This document shows positions 26,840-36,954 of a stretch of 64,000 bases of DNA, in pieces (position 1 is the stretch's first letter; each line of letters starts with the position of its first letter). Source of the stretch: Oerskovia flava (lineage in GTDB: Bacteria; Actinomycetota; Actinomycetes; Actinomycetales; Cellulomonadaceae); the NCBI RefSeq assembly GCF_026163685.1, contig NZ_JAOXSR010000005.1, positions 1 to 64,000 of the forward strand. The letters are read 5' to 3'. A program made the position numbers and the translations under genes. The notes under the pieces are model-generated. The model was not told the DNA's origin, made no database searches, and saw only the letters and a list, made by a program, of their open reading frames with translations.

Positions 26840-26913
26840 TGGGCCCGGAGGGACTCGAACCCCCGACATCCACGGTGTAAGCGTGGCGCTCTAACCAACT
26901 GAGCTACAGGCCC
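26840..26913 (-). tRNA. tRNA-Val (anticodon UAC)
   Basis: Minus-strand cloverleaf of 74 nt: acceptor GGGCCTG pairs with CGGGCCC, anticodon arm CCACG-CTTACAC-CGTGG with anticodon TAC reading GTA/GTG, and T arm GGGGGTTCGAGTCCC. CCA is not encoded. Confidence 0.95.
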
Positions 26914-26982
26914 TGAAACGGCGGTGCACAGCCTACCGGGTCGTCGCGCCCCGGGTGGACGTTCGTCGACCGCGGCAGTGCC

Positions 26983-27462
26983 TCAGATCTGCGCCAGTGC
27001 GGCCCGGTACGCGTCGAGGTCACGACGCTGCCCGCGAGGGTTCACGACGGCCCAGCGCACGACGCCGTCGGGGTCGACGAGGAAGCTGCCACGCAGGGCG
27101 ATGCCGTGGTCCTCGTCGAGCACCCCGTAGGCGCGGGCGACGTCGCCGTGCGGCCAGAAGTCCGAGAGCAGCTCGATACCGAGGCCCTCGTGCTCGGACC
27201 ACGCCTTGAGGGAGAAGACGGCGTCGCAGGAGATCCCCAGCACCGTGACGCCCGCGCTCTCGAAGTCCTCGATGTTGTCGCGCAGCTCGCAGAGCTCGCC
27301 GGTGCACGTCGCGGAGAACGCGAAGGGGAAGAACACCAGGAGCACCGAGGTGCCCCGCAGGTCCGCGAGGTGCACGGGCGTCCCGTGCGTGTCGGGGAGC
27401 GTGAAGTCCGGTGCGGGGTCTCCCACACCCAGCACCGGTGCTCGCTGCGTCAGGGCGCTCAT
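26983..27462 (-). CDS. AhpE-type peroxiredoxin
   Basis: 159-residue thioredoxin-fold peroxidase that reduces hydrogen peroxide and organic peroxides. FFPFAFSATCTGELCELRDN contains the peroxidatic Cys (C53); C58 five residues on could act as a resolving or structural Cys, as in the CTxELC subgroup. The pattern DFTLPDTHGTPVHLADLRG and SCDAVFSLKAWSEHEGL fits AhpE/Prx5-like enzymes. ATG at 27462. It lies downstream of and in the same direction as the DUF3052 gene (25-nt gap), so the two may share a transcript. Confidence 0.92.
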   Translation of the reverse strand: MSALTQRAPVLGVGDPAPDFTLPDTHGTPVHLADLRGTSVLLVFFPFAFSATCTGELCELRDNIEDFESAGVTVLGISCDAVFSLKAWSEHEGLGIELLSDFWPHGDVARAYGVLDEDHGIALRGSFLVDPDGVVRWAVVNPRGQRRDLDAYRAALAQI

Positions 27463-27487
27463 GCGTCCATGACCTGCAGGGTCGCCG

Positions 27488-27931
27488 TCAGCGTCCGCGA
27501 CCGCGGTTGCCGAGCTTGGTCGCCGACCAGTCGGGGGCGATCGAGAACGTGCTCGTCGCGTGGAGACCCGCGGTCGTCGCCGCCTCCTGGATGTCGTTGT
27601 GCTCCACGTGCCCGCCGCGTCCCGGCTTGGGCGTGAAGAGCCAGATGCGTCCACCGTCGTCGAGCACGGTCTGGACGTCCACGAGCGTGTCGGTGAGGTC
27701 GCCGTCGTCCTCGCGCCACCACACGATCACCCCGTCGGTGACGTCGCCGTAGTCCTCGTCCACGAGCTCGCTGCCGACGTGCGCCTCGATCTCGGCCCGC
27801 AGGGCGTCGTCGACGTCGTCCCCCCAGCCGAACTCCTGAACTACATGGCCAGGGTCAAACCCCAGGCGGCCGGCACCCTGGGGGTCCGTGGTCGCTCCCA
27901 CTTGTGTATCGTTCCCTTCCTCGTCGCGCAT
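27488..27931 (-). CDS. DUF3052 family protein
   Basis: 147-residue acidic protein of the actinobacterial DUF3052 family, usually encoded next to aceE as here. The N-terminal part is flexible; the domain runs from LGFDPGHVVQEFGWGDDVDDALR to SIAPDWSATKLGNRG and contains the conserved DGVIVWWREDDGDLTD strand. No membrane segment or catalytic motif is visible and the function is unknown. ATG at 27931 is preceded by CAGGACACC. A TACGGT element about 27 nt upstream may be its -10. Divergent from aceE. Confidence 0.88.
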   Translation of the reverse strand: MRDEEGNDTQVGATTDPQGAGRLGFDPGHVVQEFGWGDDVDDALRAEIEAHVGSELVDEDYGDVTDGVIVWWREDDGDLTDTLVDVQTVLDDGGRIWLFTPKPGRGGHVEHNDIQEAATTAGLHATSTFSIAPDWSATKLGNRGRGR

Positions 27932-28269
27932 GGTGTCCTGACTGGCAAAGGTAGCCCACCGTACACGCGGCCGCCTTGGCAAGAGGGTGTCACGGACGGA
28001 GCCGGAACGCGTGCTCTGCCCGGCGTGGCGGCTCGTGTCGTACGACGTTCCGGGCTGTGTGTCATGGAGATCACGCCCTCTTGACCCCCCGTTGGTGTGA
28101 CTTCCCCGCCAGATCAGAACAGAATGGGGAGACCACCCTGGTTCTGTGGAGTGCGCAGTCGCCACCAGCGGCCGCTCGCTCCACGTGCGGAGTGGCCCCG
28201 AGGTGAACGCTCACGGCCTACCGCGTCGTGAGAATCCGCTGACGCTCCGAACGAGATAAGAGGTTGCTG
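27932..28269. other. Divergent control region between DUF3052 and aceE
   Basis: 338 bp with no supported gene. It must carry both promoters. A 6-bp inverted repeat (CTCACG / CGTGAG, 11-nt spacer) lies at 28210-28232 just upstream of aceE. No recognised regulator site could be assigned with confidence. Confidence 0.5.
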
Positions 28270-31017
28270 GTGGCTTCGTTTGACGAGACCGGACCGCTGA
28301 TCAATGGTCTGCTCAGCCAGGTTCCGGACATCGACCCCGCCGAGACCGGCGAGTGGGTCGAGTCTCTGGATGGCCTGATCGACGACCGAGGGGGCCCGCG
28401 CGCCCGCTACGTCCTGCTCAACCTGCTCAAGCGCGCTCGGGAGCGCAACGTCGCCGTCCCGACGTCGGTGAACACGCCCTACGTGAACAGCATCGCCGTC
28501 CACGAGGAGCAGTACTTCCCCGGTGACGAGGCGCTCGAGCGCCGGTACCGTAGTTGGATCCGCTGGAACGCGGCCGTCATGGTCACGCGCGCGCAGCGGC
28601 CCGGCATCGGGGTCGGCGGGCACATCTCCTCCTACGCGTCGGTGGCGACGCTCTACGAGGTCGGGCTCAACCACTTCTTCCGCGGCAAGGACCACCCGGG
28701 CGGCGGAGACCAGATCTACTTCCAGGGCCACGCGTCACCGGGCGTGTACGCGCGGGCGTTCCTCGAGGGCCGCCTCTCGGCGCACCAGCTCGACGGGTTC
28801 CGGCAGGAGAAGTCGCACGCCGGGGGCGGGCTGCCCTCCTACCCGCACCCCCGGCTCATGCCGGACTTCTGGGAGTACCCCACGGTCTCCATGGGTCTCG
28901 GCCCCGCCAGTGCCATCTACCAGGCCTGGACGGACAAGTACCTGCACAACCGCGGTATCAAGGACACGAGCCAGCAGGACGTCTGGGCGTTCCTCGGTGA
29001 CGGCGAGATGGACGAGCCCGAGTCGCGCGGCATGCTGCAGCTCGCCGCCCAGCAGGGCCTGGACAACCTCAACTTCGTCGTCAACTGCAACCTGCAGCGC
29101 CTGGACGGACCGGTCCGCGGCAACGGCAAGATCATCCAGGAGCTCGAGGCGTTCTTCCGCGGTGCGGGCTGGAACGTCATCAAGGTCATCTGGGGCCGCG
29201 AGTGGGACACCCTGCTCAACGCGGACAAGGACCGTGCGCTCGTCAACCTCATGAACGTCACTCCCGACGGCGACTTCCAGACCTACCGCGCCGAGTCCGG
29301 TGCGTTCATCCGCGAGCACTTCTTCGGTCGCGACCCGCGCACCAAGCAGCTCGTCGAGAACATGACGGACGACGACATCTGGAACCTCAAGCGCGGCGGG
29401 CACGACTACCGCAAGCTCTACGCGGCGTACTCCGCGGCCCGCGCCCACACGGGCCAGCCGACGGTCATCCTCGCGCACACCGTCAAGGGCTACGGCCTCG
29501 GCTCGACCTTCGCGGGCCGCAACGCGACGCACCAGATGAAGAAGGTCGGCCTCGCGGACCTCAAGACGCTGCGCGACTCGCTGCGGATCCCGATCACGGA
29601 CGAGGAGCTCGACGCCAACCCGTACGAGCCGCCGTACTTCCACCCGGGCGAGGACGCCCCGGAGATCAGGTACATGCTCGACCGTCGCCGTCAGCTCGGC
29701 GGGTTCGTCCCGGAGCGGCGCTCGTCGCCGGCCGCGGTGACGCTCCCGGGCGACAAGACGTACGAGGTCCTCAAGAAGGGCTCGGGCAACCAGGAGATCG
29801 CCACCACGATGGCGTTCGTCCGCCTGCTCAAGGACCTCATCAAGGGCAAGGAGTTCGGCAAGCGCATCGTGCCGATCATCCCCGACGAGGCACGCACCTT
29901 CGGGCTGGACTCGATCTTCCCGTCGGCGAAGATCTTCAACACCCAGGGGCAGAACTACCTCGCCGTGGACCGCGAGCTCATGCTGAGCTACAAGGAGTCC
30001 GAGTCCGGGCAGATCATGCACACCGGCATCAACGAGGCCGGATCAGCGGCCGCGTTCCAGGCGGTCGGCACGTCCTACGCCACGCAGGGCGAGGTGATGG
30101 TCCCGTTCTACATCTTCTACTCGATGTTCGGGTTCCAGCGGACCGGCGACCAGTTCTGGGCCGCGGGCGACCAGCTGACCCGCGGGTTCATCATCGGCGC
30201 GACCGCGGGCCGCACCACCCTCACGGGTGAGGGCCTGCAGCACGCCGACGGCCACTCGCCGCTCCTCGCGGGCACCAACACGGCGATCGTCCAGTACGAC
30301 CCCGCGTTCGGCTACGAGATCCGCCATATCGTGCGTGACGGGATCGAGCGCATGTACGGCGACGGCTCCGACCGCCGCGACCAGAACGTCATGTACTACC
30401 TCACGGTGTACAACGAGCCGATGGTCCAGCCGGCCGAGCCGGAGGACGTCGACGTCGAGGGCATCCTGCGTGGTATCCACCGCGTGTCGGTGTCCGACGC
30501 CGAGGGCCCCAAGGCGCAGATCCTCGCCTCGGGCGTGGGCGTGCCGTGGGCGATGGAGGCCCAGCAACTCCTCCGTGAGGACTGGGGCGTCGCGGCCGAC
30601 GTGTGGAGCGTCACGAGCTGGAACGAGCTGCGTCGCGACGGTCTCGCGGCCGAGCAGCACGCGTTCCTCAACCCGGCCGACGAGCCGCGCGTGCCCTACG
30701 TGACGGCCAAGCTGCAGGGCGCAGAGGGGCCGTTCGTCGCGACGAGCGACTTCGACCACCTCGTCCCGGACCAGATCCGCCAGTGGGTGCCGGGCGACTA
30801 CGCGGTGCTCGGTGCGGACGGCTTCGGCTTCTCCGACACGCGTGCCGCAGCCCGACGCCACTTCAAGATCGACGGCCCGTCCGTCGTCGTGCGGGTGCTC
30901 CAGCAGCTCGCCAAGCGCGGAGAGGTCGCGGCGGACGCCGCGGCCACGGCGATCGAGAAGTACCGCCTGATGGACGTCAACGCCGGGACCTCCGGCAACG
31001 CGGGCGGCGAGGCCTGA
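28270..31017 (+). CDS. aceE: Pyruvate dehydrogenase E1 component, homodimeric
   Basis: Thiamine diphosphate-dependent decarboxylase of the pyruvate dehydrogenase complex, feeding acetyl-CoA to the citric acid cycle and to the fatty acid genes downstream. At 915 residues it is the homodimeric AceE type. Signatures seen: [21 protein letters not shown], the ThDP-binding region [62 protein letters not shown] and the pyruvate-site region [18 protein letters not shown] at 28270 follows AAGAGG by 6 nt; a TTG two codons earlier is less well spaced. Ends before the strong terminator 31031-31081. No aceF or lpd is adjacent. Confidence 0.97.
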   Translation: MASFDETGPLINGLLSQVPDIDPAETGEWVESLDGLIDDRGGPRARYVLLNLLKRARERNVAVPTSVNTPYVNSIAVHEEQYFPGDEALERRYRSWIRWNAAVMVTRAQRPGIGVGGHISSYASVATLYEVGLNHFFRGKDHPGGGDQIYFQGHASPGVYARAFLEGRLSAHQLDGFRQEKSHAGGGLPSYPHPRLMPDFWEYPTVSMGLGPASAIYQAWTDKYLHNRGIKDTSQQDVWAFLGDGEMDEPESRGMLQLAAQQGLDNLNFVVNCNLQRLDGPVRGNGKIIQELEAFFRGAGWNVIKVIWGREWDTLLNADKDRALVNLMNVTPDGDFQTYRAESGAFIREHFFGRDPRTKQLVENMTDDDIWNLKRGGHDYRKLYAAYSAARAHTGQPTVILAHTVKGYGLGSTFAGRNATHQMKKVGLADLKTLRDSLRIPITDEELDANPYEPPYFHPGEDAPEIRYMLDRRRQLGGFVPERRSSPAAVTLPGDKTYEVLKKGSGNQEIATTMAFVRLLKDLIKGKEFGKRIVPIIPDEARTFGLDSIFPSAKIFNTQGQNYLAVDRELMLSYKESESGQIMHTGINEAGSAAAFQAVGTSYATQGEVMVPFYIFYSMFGFQRTGDQFWAAGDQLTRGFIIGATAGRTTLTGEGLQHADGHSPLLAGTNTAIVQYDPAFGYEIRHIVRDGIERMYGDGSDRRDQNVMYYLTVYNEPMVQPAEPEDVDVEGILRGIHRVSVSDAEGPKAQILASGVGVPWAMEAQQLLREDWGVAADVWSVTSWNELRRDGLAAEQHAFLNPADEPRVPYVTAKLQGAEGPFVATSDFDHLVPDQIRQWVPGDYAVLGADGFGFSDTRAAARRHFKIDGPSVVVRVLQQLAKRGEVAADAAATAIEKYRLMDVNAGTSGNAGGEA

Positions 31018-31030
31018 CGGGCCGCTCCGC

Positions 31031-31081
31031 CGACACGACGGCGCCCGCTCACCGATCCGGTGAGCGGGCGCCGTCGTGTCG
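31031..31081 (+). terminator. Perfect 24-bp hairpin terminator of aceE
   Basis: A 24-nt arm starting CGACACGACGGCGCC pairs perfectly with its complement across a 3-nt loop (ATC), 13 nt after the aceE stop. It can also serve the convergent TPR-like gene. Confidence 0.9.
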
Positions 31082-31120
31082 GGCGCTGGAGCCGGGCGGG
31101 CGGGTCGCCGCACGCGGCTC

Positions 31121-31807
31121 CTACGTGGTGGCCTTGCCCTGCTCGGCCTGCGCCACGGCGCGCTCGAGGTCGGGGGCCAGCTGCTCGACCGCCTTCGCGT
31201 CGGGGTGCAGGCGCATGGACTGCAGATGGTGGCGGGCTTCGAGGACCCGATCGGCGTCCAACGCCGCGAGGACGAGCTGTCGACCCGCCTCCGGGGAGTG
31301 CTCGCGGGCCCGCCAGTGCCCGACACCCAGGCCGAGCGCCTCGACGGGCAGCCCGACACCGCGCAGCACCTCGAGCGACTGCGTGAGCGCGTGGCCGGAC
31401 GGGTCGCGCTCGGCGGCCGTCGAGAAGCGGCGTACGGCACCCTCGAGATCGTCGTCGAGCGAGAGCCGCCCGAGCTCGACGAGCGGGTACCACCCCTTGG
31501 GGTGCCCCGCGAGCTCCTCGGCGAGGGCCCACACGGCGAGGTCCGCCGCGCGCTGCTTCTCCTGCTCGTCGGGCGGCGCGGCCAGCGGGTCGTCGGACCC
31601 GTGGGACTCGGCCGCGCGCCGACGTACGATCTCGGCGAGCGCCTGGAAGGCCCGCTCGTTGTTGGGGTCGTCCACGAGCATCGCCCGCAGGGCGTCCTCG
31701 TGGACCGCGTCACCGCGCCGTTCCTGGGACGTGGGTCGGCGGACACCGACGGTCGACGCCGACGAGGGGCGTCGCATGAGCTGTCGCAGACGGGGCATCA
31801 GAGCCAT
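31121..31807 (-). CDS. TPR-like helical protein of unknown function
   Basis: 228-residue, Ala/Leu/Arg-rich, soluble protein with tetratricopeptide-like spacing: LRAMLVDDPNNERAFQALAEIVRRRA, KGWYPLVELGRLSLDDDLEGAVRRFSTAAERDP and RQLVLAALDADRVLEARHHLQSMRLHPD. No signal peptide and no catalytic motif. ATG at 31807 is supported by a TAGGGT element ending 6 nt upstream. A scaffold or adaptor role is all that can be inferred; the position between aceE and the fatty-acid regulator may be coincidental. Confidence 0.7.
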   Translation of the reverse strand: MALMPRLRQLMRRPSSASTVGVRRPTSQERRGDAVHEDALRAMLVDDPNNERAFQALAEIVRRRAAESHGSDDPLAAPPDEQEKQRAADLAVWALAEELAGHPKGWYPLVELGRLSLDDDLEGAVRRFSTAAERDPSGHALTQSLEVLRGVGLPVEALGLGVGHWRAREHSPEAGRQLVLAALDADRVLEARHHLQSMRLHPDAKAVEQLAPDLERAVAQAEQGKATT

Positions 31808-31813
31808 GCACCG

Positions 31814-31819
31814 ACCCTA
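31814..31819 (-). promoter_or_regulatory. -10 element (TAGGGT) of the TPR-like gene
   Basis: On the minus strand TAGGGT ends 6 nt before the ATG at 31807; leaderless arrangement. Divergent from the fasR promoter about 75 bp away. Confidence 0.5.
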
Positions 31820-31865
31820 TCCGGTCCCGTCCACGCTCACGCGATGGCGCTGATCGGCGGACACC

Positions 31866-31886
31866 CTTTGTGGACTCTCCACAACG
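31866..31886 (+). promoter_or_regulatory. Putative FasR operator upstream of fasR
   Basis: 21-bp site with CTTTGTG at the left and CACAACG at the right; its core TTGTGGA-CTC-TCCACAA (31868-31884) is a perfect palindrome. It covers positions -42 to -22 relative to the fasR GTG, over the -35 region, a place suited to autorepression. It matches the site before fabD at 15 of 21 positions in the opposite orientation. Confidence 0.6.
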
Positions 31887-31894
31887 GGCGTGCG

Positions 31895-31900
31895 TATGCT
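31895..31900 (+). promoter_or_regulatory. -10 element (TATGCT) of fasR
   Basis: TATGCT ends 7 nt before the GTG at 31908 and supports that codon as the start. Confidence 0.55.
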
Positions 31901-31907
31901 CGGCGTC

Positions 31908-33065
31908 GTGACGACGACCGGCAGCTCGGACAACCTGCAGCGCGTCCGTGACGGCAGCGGCCTCCTCACGGCGGCCGCGCTCCGTCGGCTGGACGAGGAC
32001 CTCGCGTGGTACCGCGAGCTGCCCGCGGAGGACCGGTCGTACGTCGGCCTCGTCGCCCAGTCGGGCATCACGGCGTTCGTCACCTGGTACGCGAACCCGC
32101 TCTCCCCTCCGCACGGCGTCAGCGAGATCTTCGCCGCGGCGCCCCCCGAGCTGACTCGGTCGATCTCCCTGCAGCACACCCTGCAGCTCGTGCGCATCGT
32201 GGTGGAGGTCGTCGAGGCCTACTCGGACCAGCTCGCGGTACCGGGCGGCGAACGCGACCTGCGCGAGGCGGTCCTGCGGTACTCGCGCGAGGTCGCGTTC
32301 TCGGCCGCCGAGGTGTATGCCAGGGCGGCGGAGGTCCGGGGCGCGTGGGACGCGCGCCTGGAGGCGCTCGTCGTGGACGCGCTGGTGCGAGGGGACACCG
32401 ACGACTCGCTGAGCTCTCGCGTCTCCGCGCTGGGCTGGGGCGGTCGCGGCTCCGTGCTCGTGGTCGTCGGCACGACGGCGTCGCACCTCGACGAGGTCAA
32501 GACCGCGGAGCTGCGGCGCGCGACCCGCCGCGCGGCCGGTGACGCGCTCGTCGGGATCCACGGCAACCGGCTCGTCCTGGTGCTCGGCGGCGAGGGCGAC
32601 CTGCAGGCCGCGGCCGCCTCGCTCCTGCCCCGGTTCGGACCAGGCCCGGTGGTCATCGGCCCGACCGTCTCCGACCTCGACGACGCGCCGCGCTCGGCGC
32701 AGGCCGCGCTCGCGGGGCTCGCGTCCGCCCGTGCGTGGCCGCAGGCGCCGCGCCCGGTCCTGGCGGACGACCTGCTGCCCGAGCGGGTCCTGACGGGCGA
32801 CGCGACCGCGCGGCGCACCCTGGTCGCCCAGGCCTACCGGCCGCTCGCGGAGAGCACGGGCGCGATCCTCGAGACGCTGTCGGCCTACCTGGGGACGGGC
32901 CGCTCGCTCGAGGCAGCCGCCCGCACGCTGTACGTCCACCCGAACACCGTGCGCTACCGTCTGCGCAAGGTCTCCGAGATCACCGGCTGGGACCCTCTCG
33001 ACGCCCGGGAGTCCTTCGTCCTGCAGATCGCCCTCGCGCTGGGGCAGCTCGCGACGCCGCGCTGA
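31908..33065 (+). CDS. fasR: PucR/CdaR-type regulator of fatty acid synthesis (FasR-like)
   Basis: 385-residue regulator with a C-terminal helix-turn-helix of the PucR/CdaR type: SLEAAARTLYVHPNTVRYRLRKVSEITGWDP. The N-terminal part (DEDLAWYRELPAEDRSYVGLVAQSGITAFVTWYANP) matches the actinobacterial regulator that precedes fabD; in Streptomyces coelicolor this protein, FasR, activates the fabD-fabH-acpP-fabF operon. Same gene order and strand here. GTG 31908 is chosen over GTG 31890 and ATG 31896 because of the -10 element 7 nt before it. Its own upstream palindrome recurs before fabD, consistent with direct control of both. Confidence 0.88.
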   Translation: MTTTGSSDNLQRVRDGSGLLTAAALRRLDEDLAWYRELPAEDRSYVGLVAQSGITAFVTWYANPLSPPHGVSEIFAAAPPELTRSISLQHTLQLVRIVVEVVEAYSDQLAVPGGERDLREAVLRYSREVAFSAAEVYARAAEVRGAWDARLEALVVDALVRGDTDDSLSSRVSALGWGGRGSVLVVVGTTASHLDEVKTAELRRATRRAAGDALVGIHGNRLVLVLGGEGDLQAAAASLLPRFGPGPVVIGPTVSDLDDAPRSAQAALAGLASARAWPQAPRPVLADDLLPERVLTGDATARRTLVAQAYRPLAESTGAILETLSAYLGTGRSLEAAARTLYVHPNTVRYRLRKVSEITGWDPLDARESFVLQIALALGQLATPR

Positions 33066-33092
33066 GAGCTCGTGCACGAGCCACCGCACCGT

Positions 33093-33113
33093 CCTTGTAG
33101 GGTCTGCACAAAG
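33093..33113 (-). promoter_or_regulatory. Putative FasR operator upstream of fabD
   Basis: Read on the minus strand this begins CTTTGTGCA and ends CTACAAGG. It shares 15 of 21 positions, including CTTTGTG and ACAA, with the site before fasR. It lies 66 nt before the fabD start, a position suited to activation. Confidence 0.6.
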
Positions 33114-33166
33114 CGCTCCCACAACCTTGGTGCCCGTCGTGACGTCACGCGACGCGGGTGAGGCGG

Positions 33167-33172
33167 CACAGT
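33167..33172 (+). promoter_or_regulatory. Weak -10-like element (CACAGT) before fabD
   Basis: CACAGT ends 6 nt before the fabD GTG, the spacing seen at the leaderless genes here, but its first base departs from TANNNT. A weak -10 would fit an activator-dependent promoter. Confidence 0.35.
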
Positions 33173-33178
33173 TGACGG

Positions 33179-34171
33179 GTGCTCGCCGTCTTGTGCCCTG
33201 GACAGGGCTCCCAGTCCCCCGGAATGCTCAGCCCTTGGCTCGAGCTGCCCGGCGTCGCCGACCAGCTCGCCGCCTTCGGTGAGGCCGCCGACCTCGACCT
33301 GCGCGTGCACGGGACGGAGTCCGACGCGGACACGATCCGTGACACCGCGGTCGCGCAGCCGCTGATCGTCTCGGCGTCCCTCGTGGCGCTGCGCGCGATA
33401 CTCGACGGCCGCGACGCGACCGAGGTCGCCGACGTCACCGCCGGGCACTCGGTCGGCGAGTTCGCCGCCGCCGCGGTGGCAGGCGTGTTCGACGACGCCG
33501 GCGCCGTCGCGCTCGTCGCGGCCCGGGCCCGGTTCATGGCGGAGGCCGCCGCCTCGACGCCGTCGGGCATGAGCGCCGTGCTGGGCGGTGACGCCGAGGA
33601 GGTCCTCGCCGCGATCGAGTCCGCGGGGCTGTGGCCCGCCAACGTCAACGGAGGCGGGCAGGTCGTCGCCGCCGGATCGCTCGACGGGCTCGCCGCCCTC
33701 GGGACCGAGCCCCCCACCAAGGCGCGCGTCATCGCGCTGCAGGTCGCCGGTGCGTTCCACACCCCGTACATGGAGTCGGCCCGTCAGGCGTTCGAGCCCG
33801 TCGCCACCACCTGGGCCGCTCAGGACCCGCGCCTGCCGTACCTGTCCAACGCGGACGGGCTCACGTACGCCGACGTCTCCGGCGCCACGAACGGATACGG
33901 CGCGGCGGCAGACGTCCTGGCGCGGCTCGCCGCACAGATCGCCGCTCCGGTCCGCTGGGACCTGTGCCAGGCCTCGCTCGCGGCGCTCGGCGTCACAGGT
34001 CTCCTGGAGCTCGCCCCCGGCGGCGTCCTCACCGGCCTCGCGCGGCGCGCGCTGCCCGGGGTGGAGACGGTCGCCGTGAAGACACCGGCAGACCTCGACA
34101 AGGCACGCGACCTGATCGCCCGGCACTCGGTGGCCGGCGGCGCACCCCGCACCGCGGAGACCCTCGCGTGA
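33179..34171 (+). CDS. fabD: Malonyl-CoA:ACP transacylase
   Basis: Loads malonyl groups from malonyl-CoA onto acyl carrier protein for type II fatty acid synthesis. 330 residues with the N-terminal LCPGQGSQ, the nucleophile S91 in GHSVGEF and the catalytic H194 in GAFHTPYM. GTG start at 33179 immediately precedes the family N-terminus LAVLCPGQGSQ. Its TGA overlaps the fabH GTG (GTGA). First gene of the fabD-fabH-acpP-fabF cluster; probably under FasR control through the site at 33093-33113. Confidence 0.96.
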   Translation: MLAVLCPGQGSQSPGMLSPWLELPGVADQLAAFGEAADLDLRVHGTESDADTIRDTAVAQPLIVSASLVALRAILDGRDATEVADVTAGHSVGEFAAAAVAGVFDDAGAVALVAARARFMAEAAASTPSGMSAVLGGDAEEVLAAIESAGLWPANVNGGGQVVAAGSLDGLAALGTEPPTKARVIALQVAGAFHTPYMESARQAFEPVATTWAAQDPRLPYLSNADGLTYADVSGATNGYGAAADVLARLAAQIAAPVRWDLCQASLAALGVTGLLELAPGGVLTGLARRALPGVETVAVKTPADLDKARDLIARHSVAGGAPRTAETLA

Positions 34172-35175
34172 GCGGCGCGACCATCCGGCAGGCCACAGGC
34201 CCGGCCTACTCCCGCATCCTCGGCATCGGTGGTGTCCGCGGCGAGAACGTCGTGACGAACGACGACGTCGCCGGGCCCATCGACTCCTCCGACGAGTGGA
34301 TCCGGCAGCGCACCGGGATCGTCACGCGCCGCCGCGCCGGTGCGCAGACCACGGTGCTCGACCTCTCCGAGGCAGCAGCCCGCAAGGCGCTCGACGCGGC
34401 GGGGCTCAGCGGCGACGACATCGACGCTGTGATCGTCTCGACCGTCACCTACTTCCACCAGACGCCGGCCGCCGCCGCCGTCCTGGCCGACCGGCTGGGT
34501 GCCACGCCTGCCGCCGCGTTCGACGTCTCGGCCGCGTGCGCCGGGTACACCTACGGCATCGCGCAGGCCGACGCGCTCGTCCGCTCGGGCACGGCCCGCC
34601 ACGTCCTGGTCGTCGGCGCGGAGAAGATGAGCGACTTCATCGACCCGACCGACCGCAGCATCTCCTTCCTGCTCGGTGACGGCGCGGGCGCCGCGATCGT
34701 CGGCCCGTCCGACACCCCGGGCATCGGCCCGACGGTGTGGGGTTCCGACGGCGGCAAGGCGCAGGCGATCCGGCAGACCCACGCGTGGTCGGACCTGCGT
34801 GAGGATCCCGAGCTGGGCTGGCCGACACTGCGCCAGGACGGTCAGACCGTCTTCAAGTGGGCGAGCTTCCAGATGGCACCGATCGCGGCGAAGGCGATGG
34901 CCGAGGCCGGCGTCAGCCCGGGCGACATCGGCGCGTTCGTCCCGCACCAGGCGAACATGCGGATCATCGACCAGATGATCAAGCAGCTCGCCCTGCCCGA
35001 CTCCGTCGCGGTCGCCCGTGACATCGCCGAGACCGGCAACACGTCGGCCGCGTCGATCCCGCTGGCGACCGAGCGGTTGCTCGCCGAGGGCCAGGTCGGC
35101 TCCGGCGATCTCGCCCTCCAGATCGGCTTCGGCGCGGGTCTGGTCTACGCGGCGCAGGTGATCGTCCTCCCGTAG
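34168..35175 (+). CDS. fabH: Beta-ketoacyl-ACP synthase III
   Basis: Starts fatty acid synthesis by condensing acyl-CoA primers (in actinobacteria often branched ones) with malonyl-ACP. 335 residues with the Cys-His-Asn triad: C124 in DVSAACAGYTYG, H259 in VPHQANMRI and N290 in GNTSAASIP. Also SDEWIRQRTGI near the N-terminus. Translationally coupled to fabD through a 4-nt overlap. Confidence 0.96.
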   Translation: MSGATIRQATGPAYSRILGIGGVRGENVVTNDDVAGPIDSSDEWIRQRTGIVTRRRAGAQTTVLDLSEAAARKALDAAGLSGDDIDAVIVSTVTYFHQTPAAAAVLADRLGATPAAAFDVSAACAGYTYGIAQADALVRSGTARHVLVVGAEKMSDFIDPTDRSISFLLGDGAGAAIVGPSDTPGIGPTVWGSDGGKAQAIRQTHAWSDLREDPELGWPTLRQDGQTVFKWASFQMAPIAAKAMAEAGVSPGDIGAFVPHQANMRIIDQMIKQLALPDSVAVARDIAETGNTSAASIPLATERLLAEGQVGSGDLALQIGFGAGLVYAAQVIVLP

Positions 35176-35304
35176 GGGAGAATCACCCCTGAACGGACGG
35201 CGGGACACCACCCTCGGGTGTGGCGCACCCGCCGGACAGAAGTTCCCGAACAGCTCAACCGAACGGGCCGGGCAGCGTCCCGGACCAACATGAAGGAGAG
35301 ACCC

Positions 35305-35553
35305 ATGGCTTACACGGATCAGGAAGTTCTCGCCGGACTGGCGGAGATCGTCAGCGAGGAGACCGGCCTCCCGACGGACGCCGTCCTCCTCGAGAAGTCG
35401 TTCACCGACGACCTCGACATCGACTCCCTGTCGATGATGACGATCGTCACGCACGCTGAGGACAAGTTCGGCGTGCGCATCCCCGACGAGGACGTGAAGA
35501 ACCTCACCACCGTCGGCGACGCCGTGACGTACATCACCGGCGCGCAGGCCTGA
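35305..35553 (+). CDS. acpP: Acyl carrier protein
   Basis: 82-residue acidic carrier; the phosphopantetheine attachment site is S41 in DDLDIDSLSMM. The ATG at 35305 follows GAAGGAGAGACCC, the best ribosome-binding site in the cluster, consistent with the high ACP level cells need. An in-frame upstream GTG at 35218 lacks family similarity and was not used. Followed by two hairpins before fabF. Confidence 0.96.
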   Translation: MAYTDQEVLAGLAEIVSEETGLPTDAVLLEKSFTDDLDIDSLSMMTIVTHAEDKFGVRIPDEDVKNLTTVGDAVTYITGAQA

Positions 35554-35562
35554 GTCATCGCC

Positions 35563-35580
35563 GGGCCCTCCTGAGGGCCC
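35563..35580 (+). terminator. First hairpin after acpP
   Basis: GGGCCCTC-CT-GAGGGCCC, 8-bp stem (loop opens to at least 3-4 nt in practice). Likely an RNA 3'-end stabiliser or attenuator between acpP and fabF. Confidence 0.5.
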
Positions 35581-35584
35581 GCCC

Positions 35585-35615
35585 GGACGGGTCGGTGCCT
35601 GGCACCGACCCGTCC
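35585..35615 (+). terminator. Second hairpin after acpP
   Basis: GGACGGGTCGGTGC pairs perfectly with GCACCGACCCGTCC across a CTG loop (14-bp stem). With the first hairpin it forms a tandem structure that could terminate part of the transcripts before fabF. Confidence 0.65.
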
Positions 35616-35649
35616 GACCCCCCCGAACCCCAGACCTCAGGGAGAAGCC

Positions 35650-36894
<1,245 letters not shown>

Positions 36895-36925
36895 GGCGAG
36901 TCTCGACGACCTGCCCGAACACCCC

Positions 36926-36954
36926 AGGAGGGCCCGGCGATGCCGGGCCCTCCT
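36926..36954 (+). terminator. Hairpin terminator of the fab operon
   Basis: AGGAGGGCCCGGC pairs perfectly with its complement across a GAT loop, about 30 nt after the fabF stop. Confidence 0.85.

Noticed and set aside
28056-28078. Possible CRP/GlxR-type site (TGTG...TCAC) before aceE
   Set aside because: The half-sites are 8 rather than 6 bases apart and one arm deviates, so it does not fit TGTGA-N6-TCACA.
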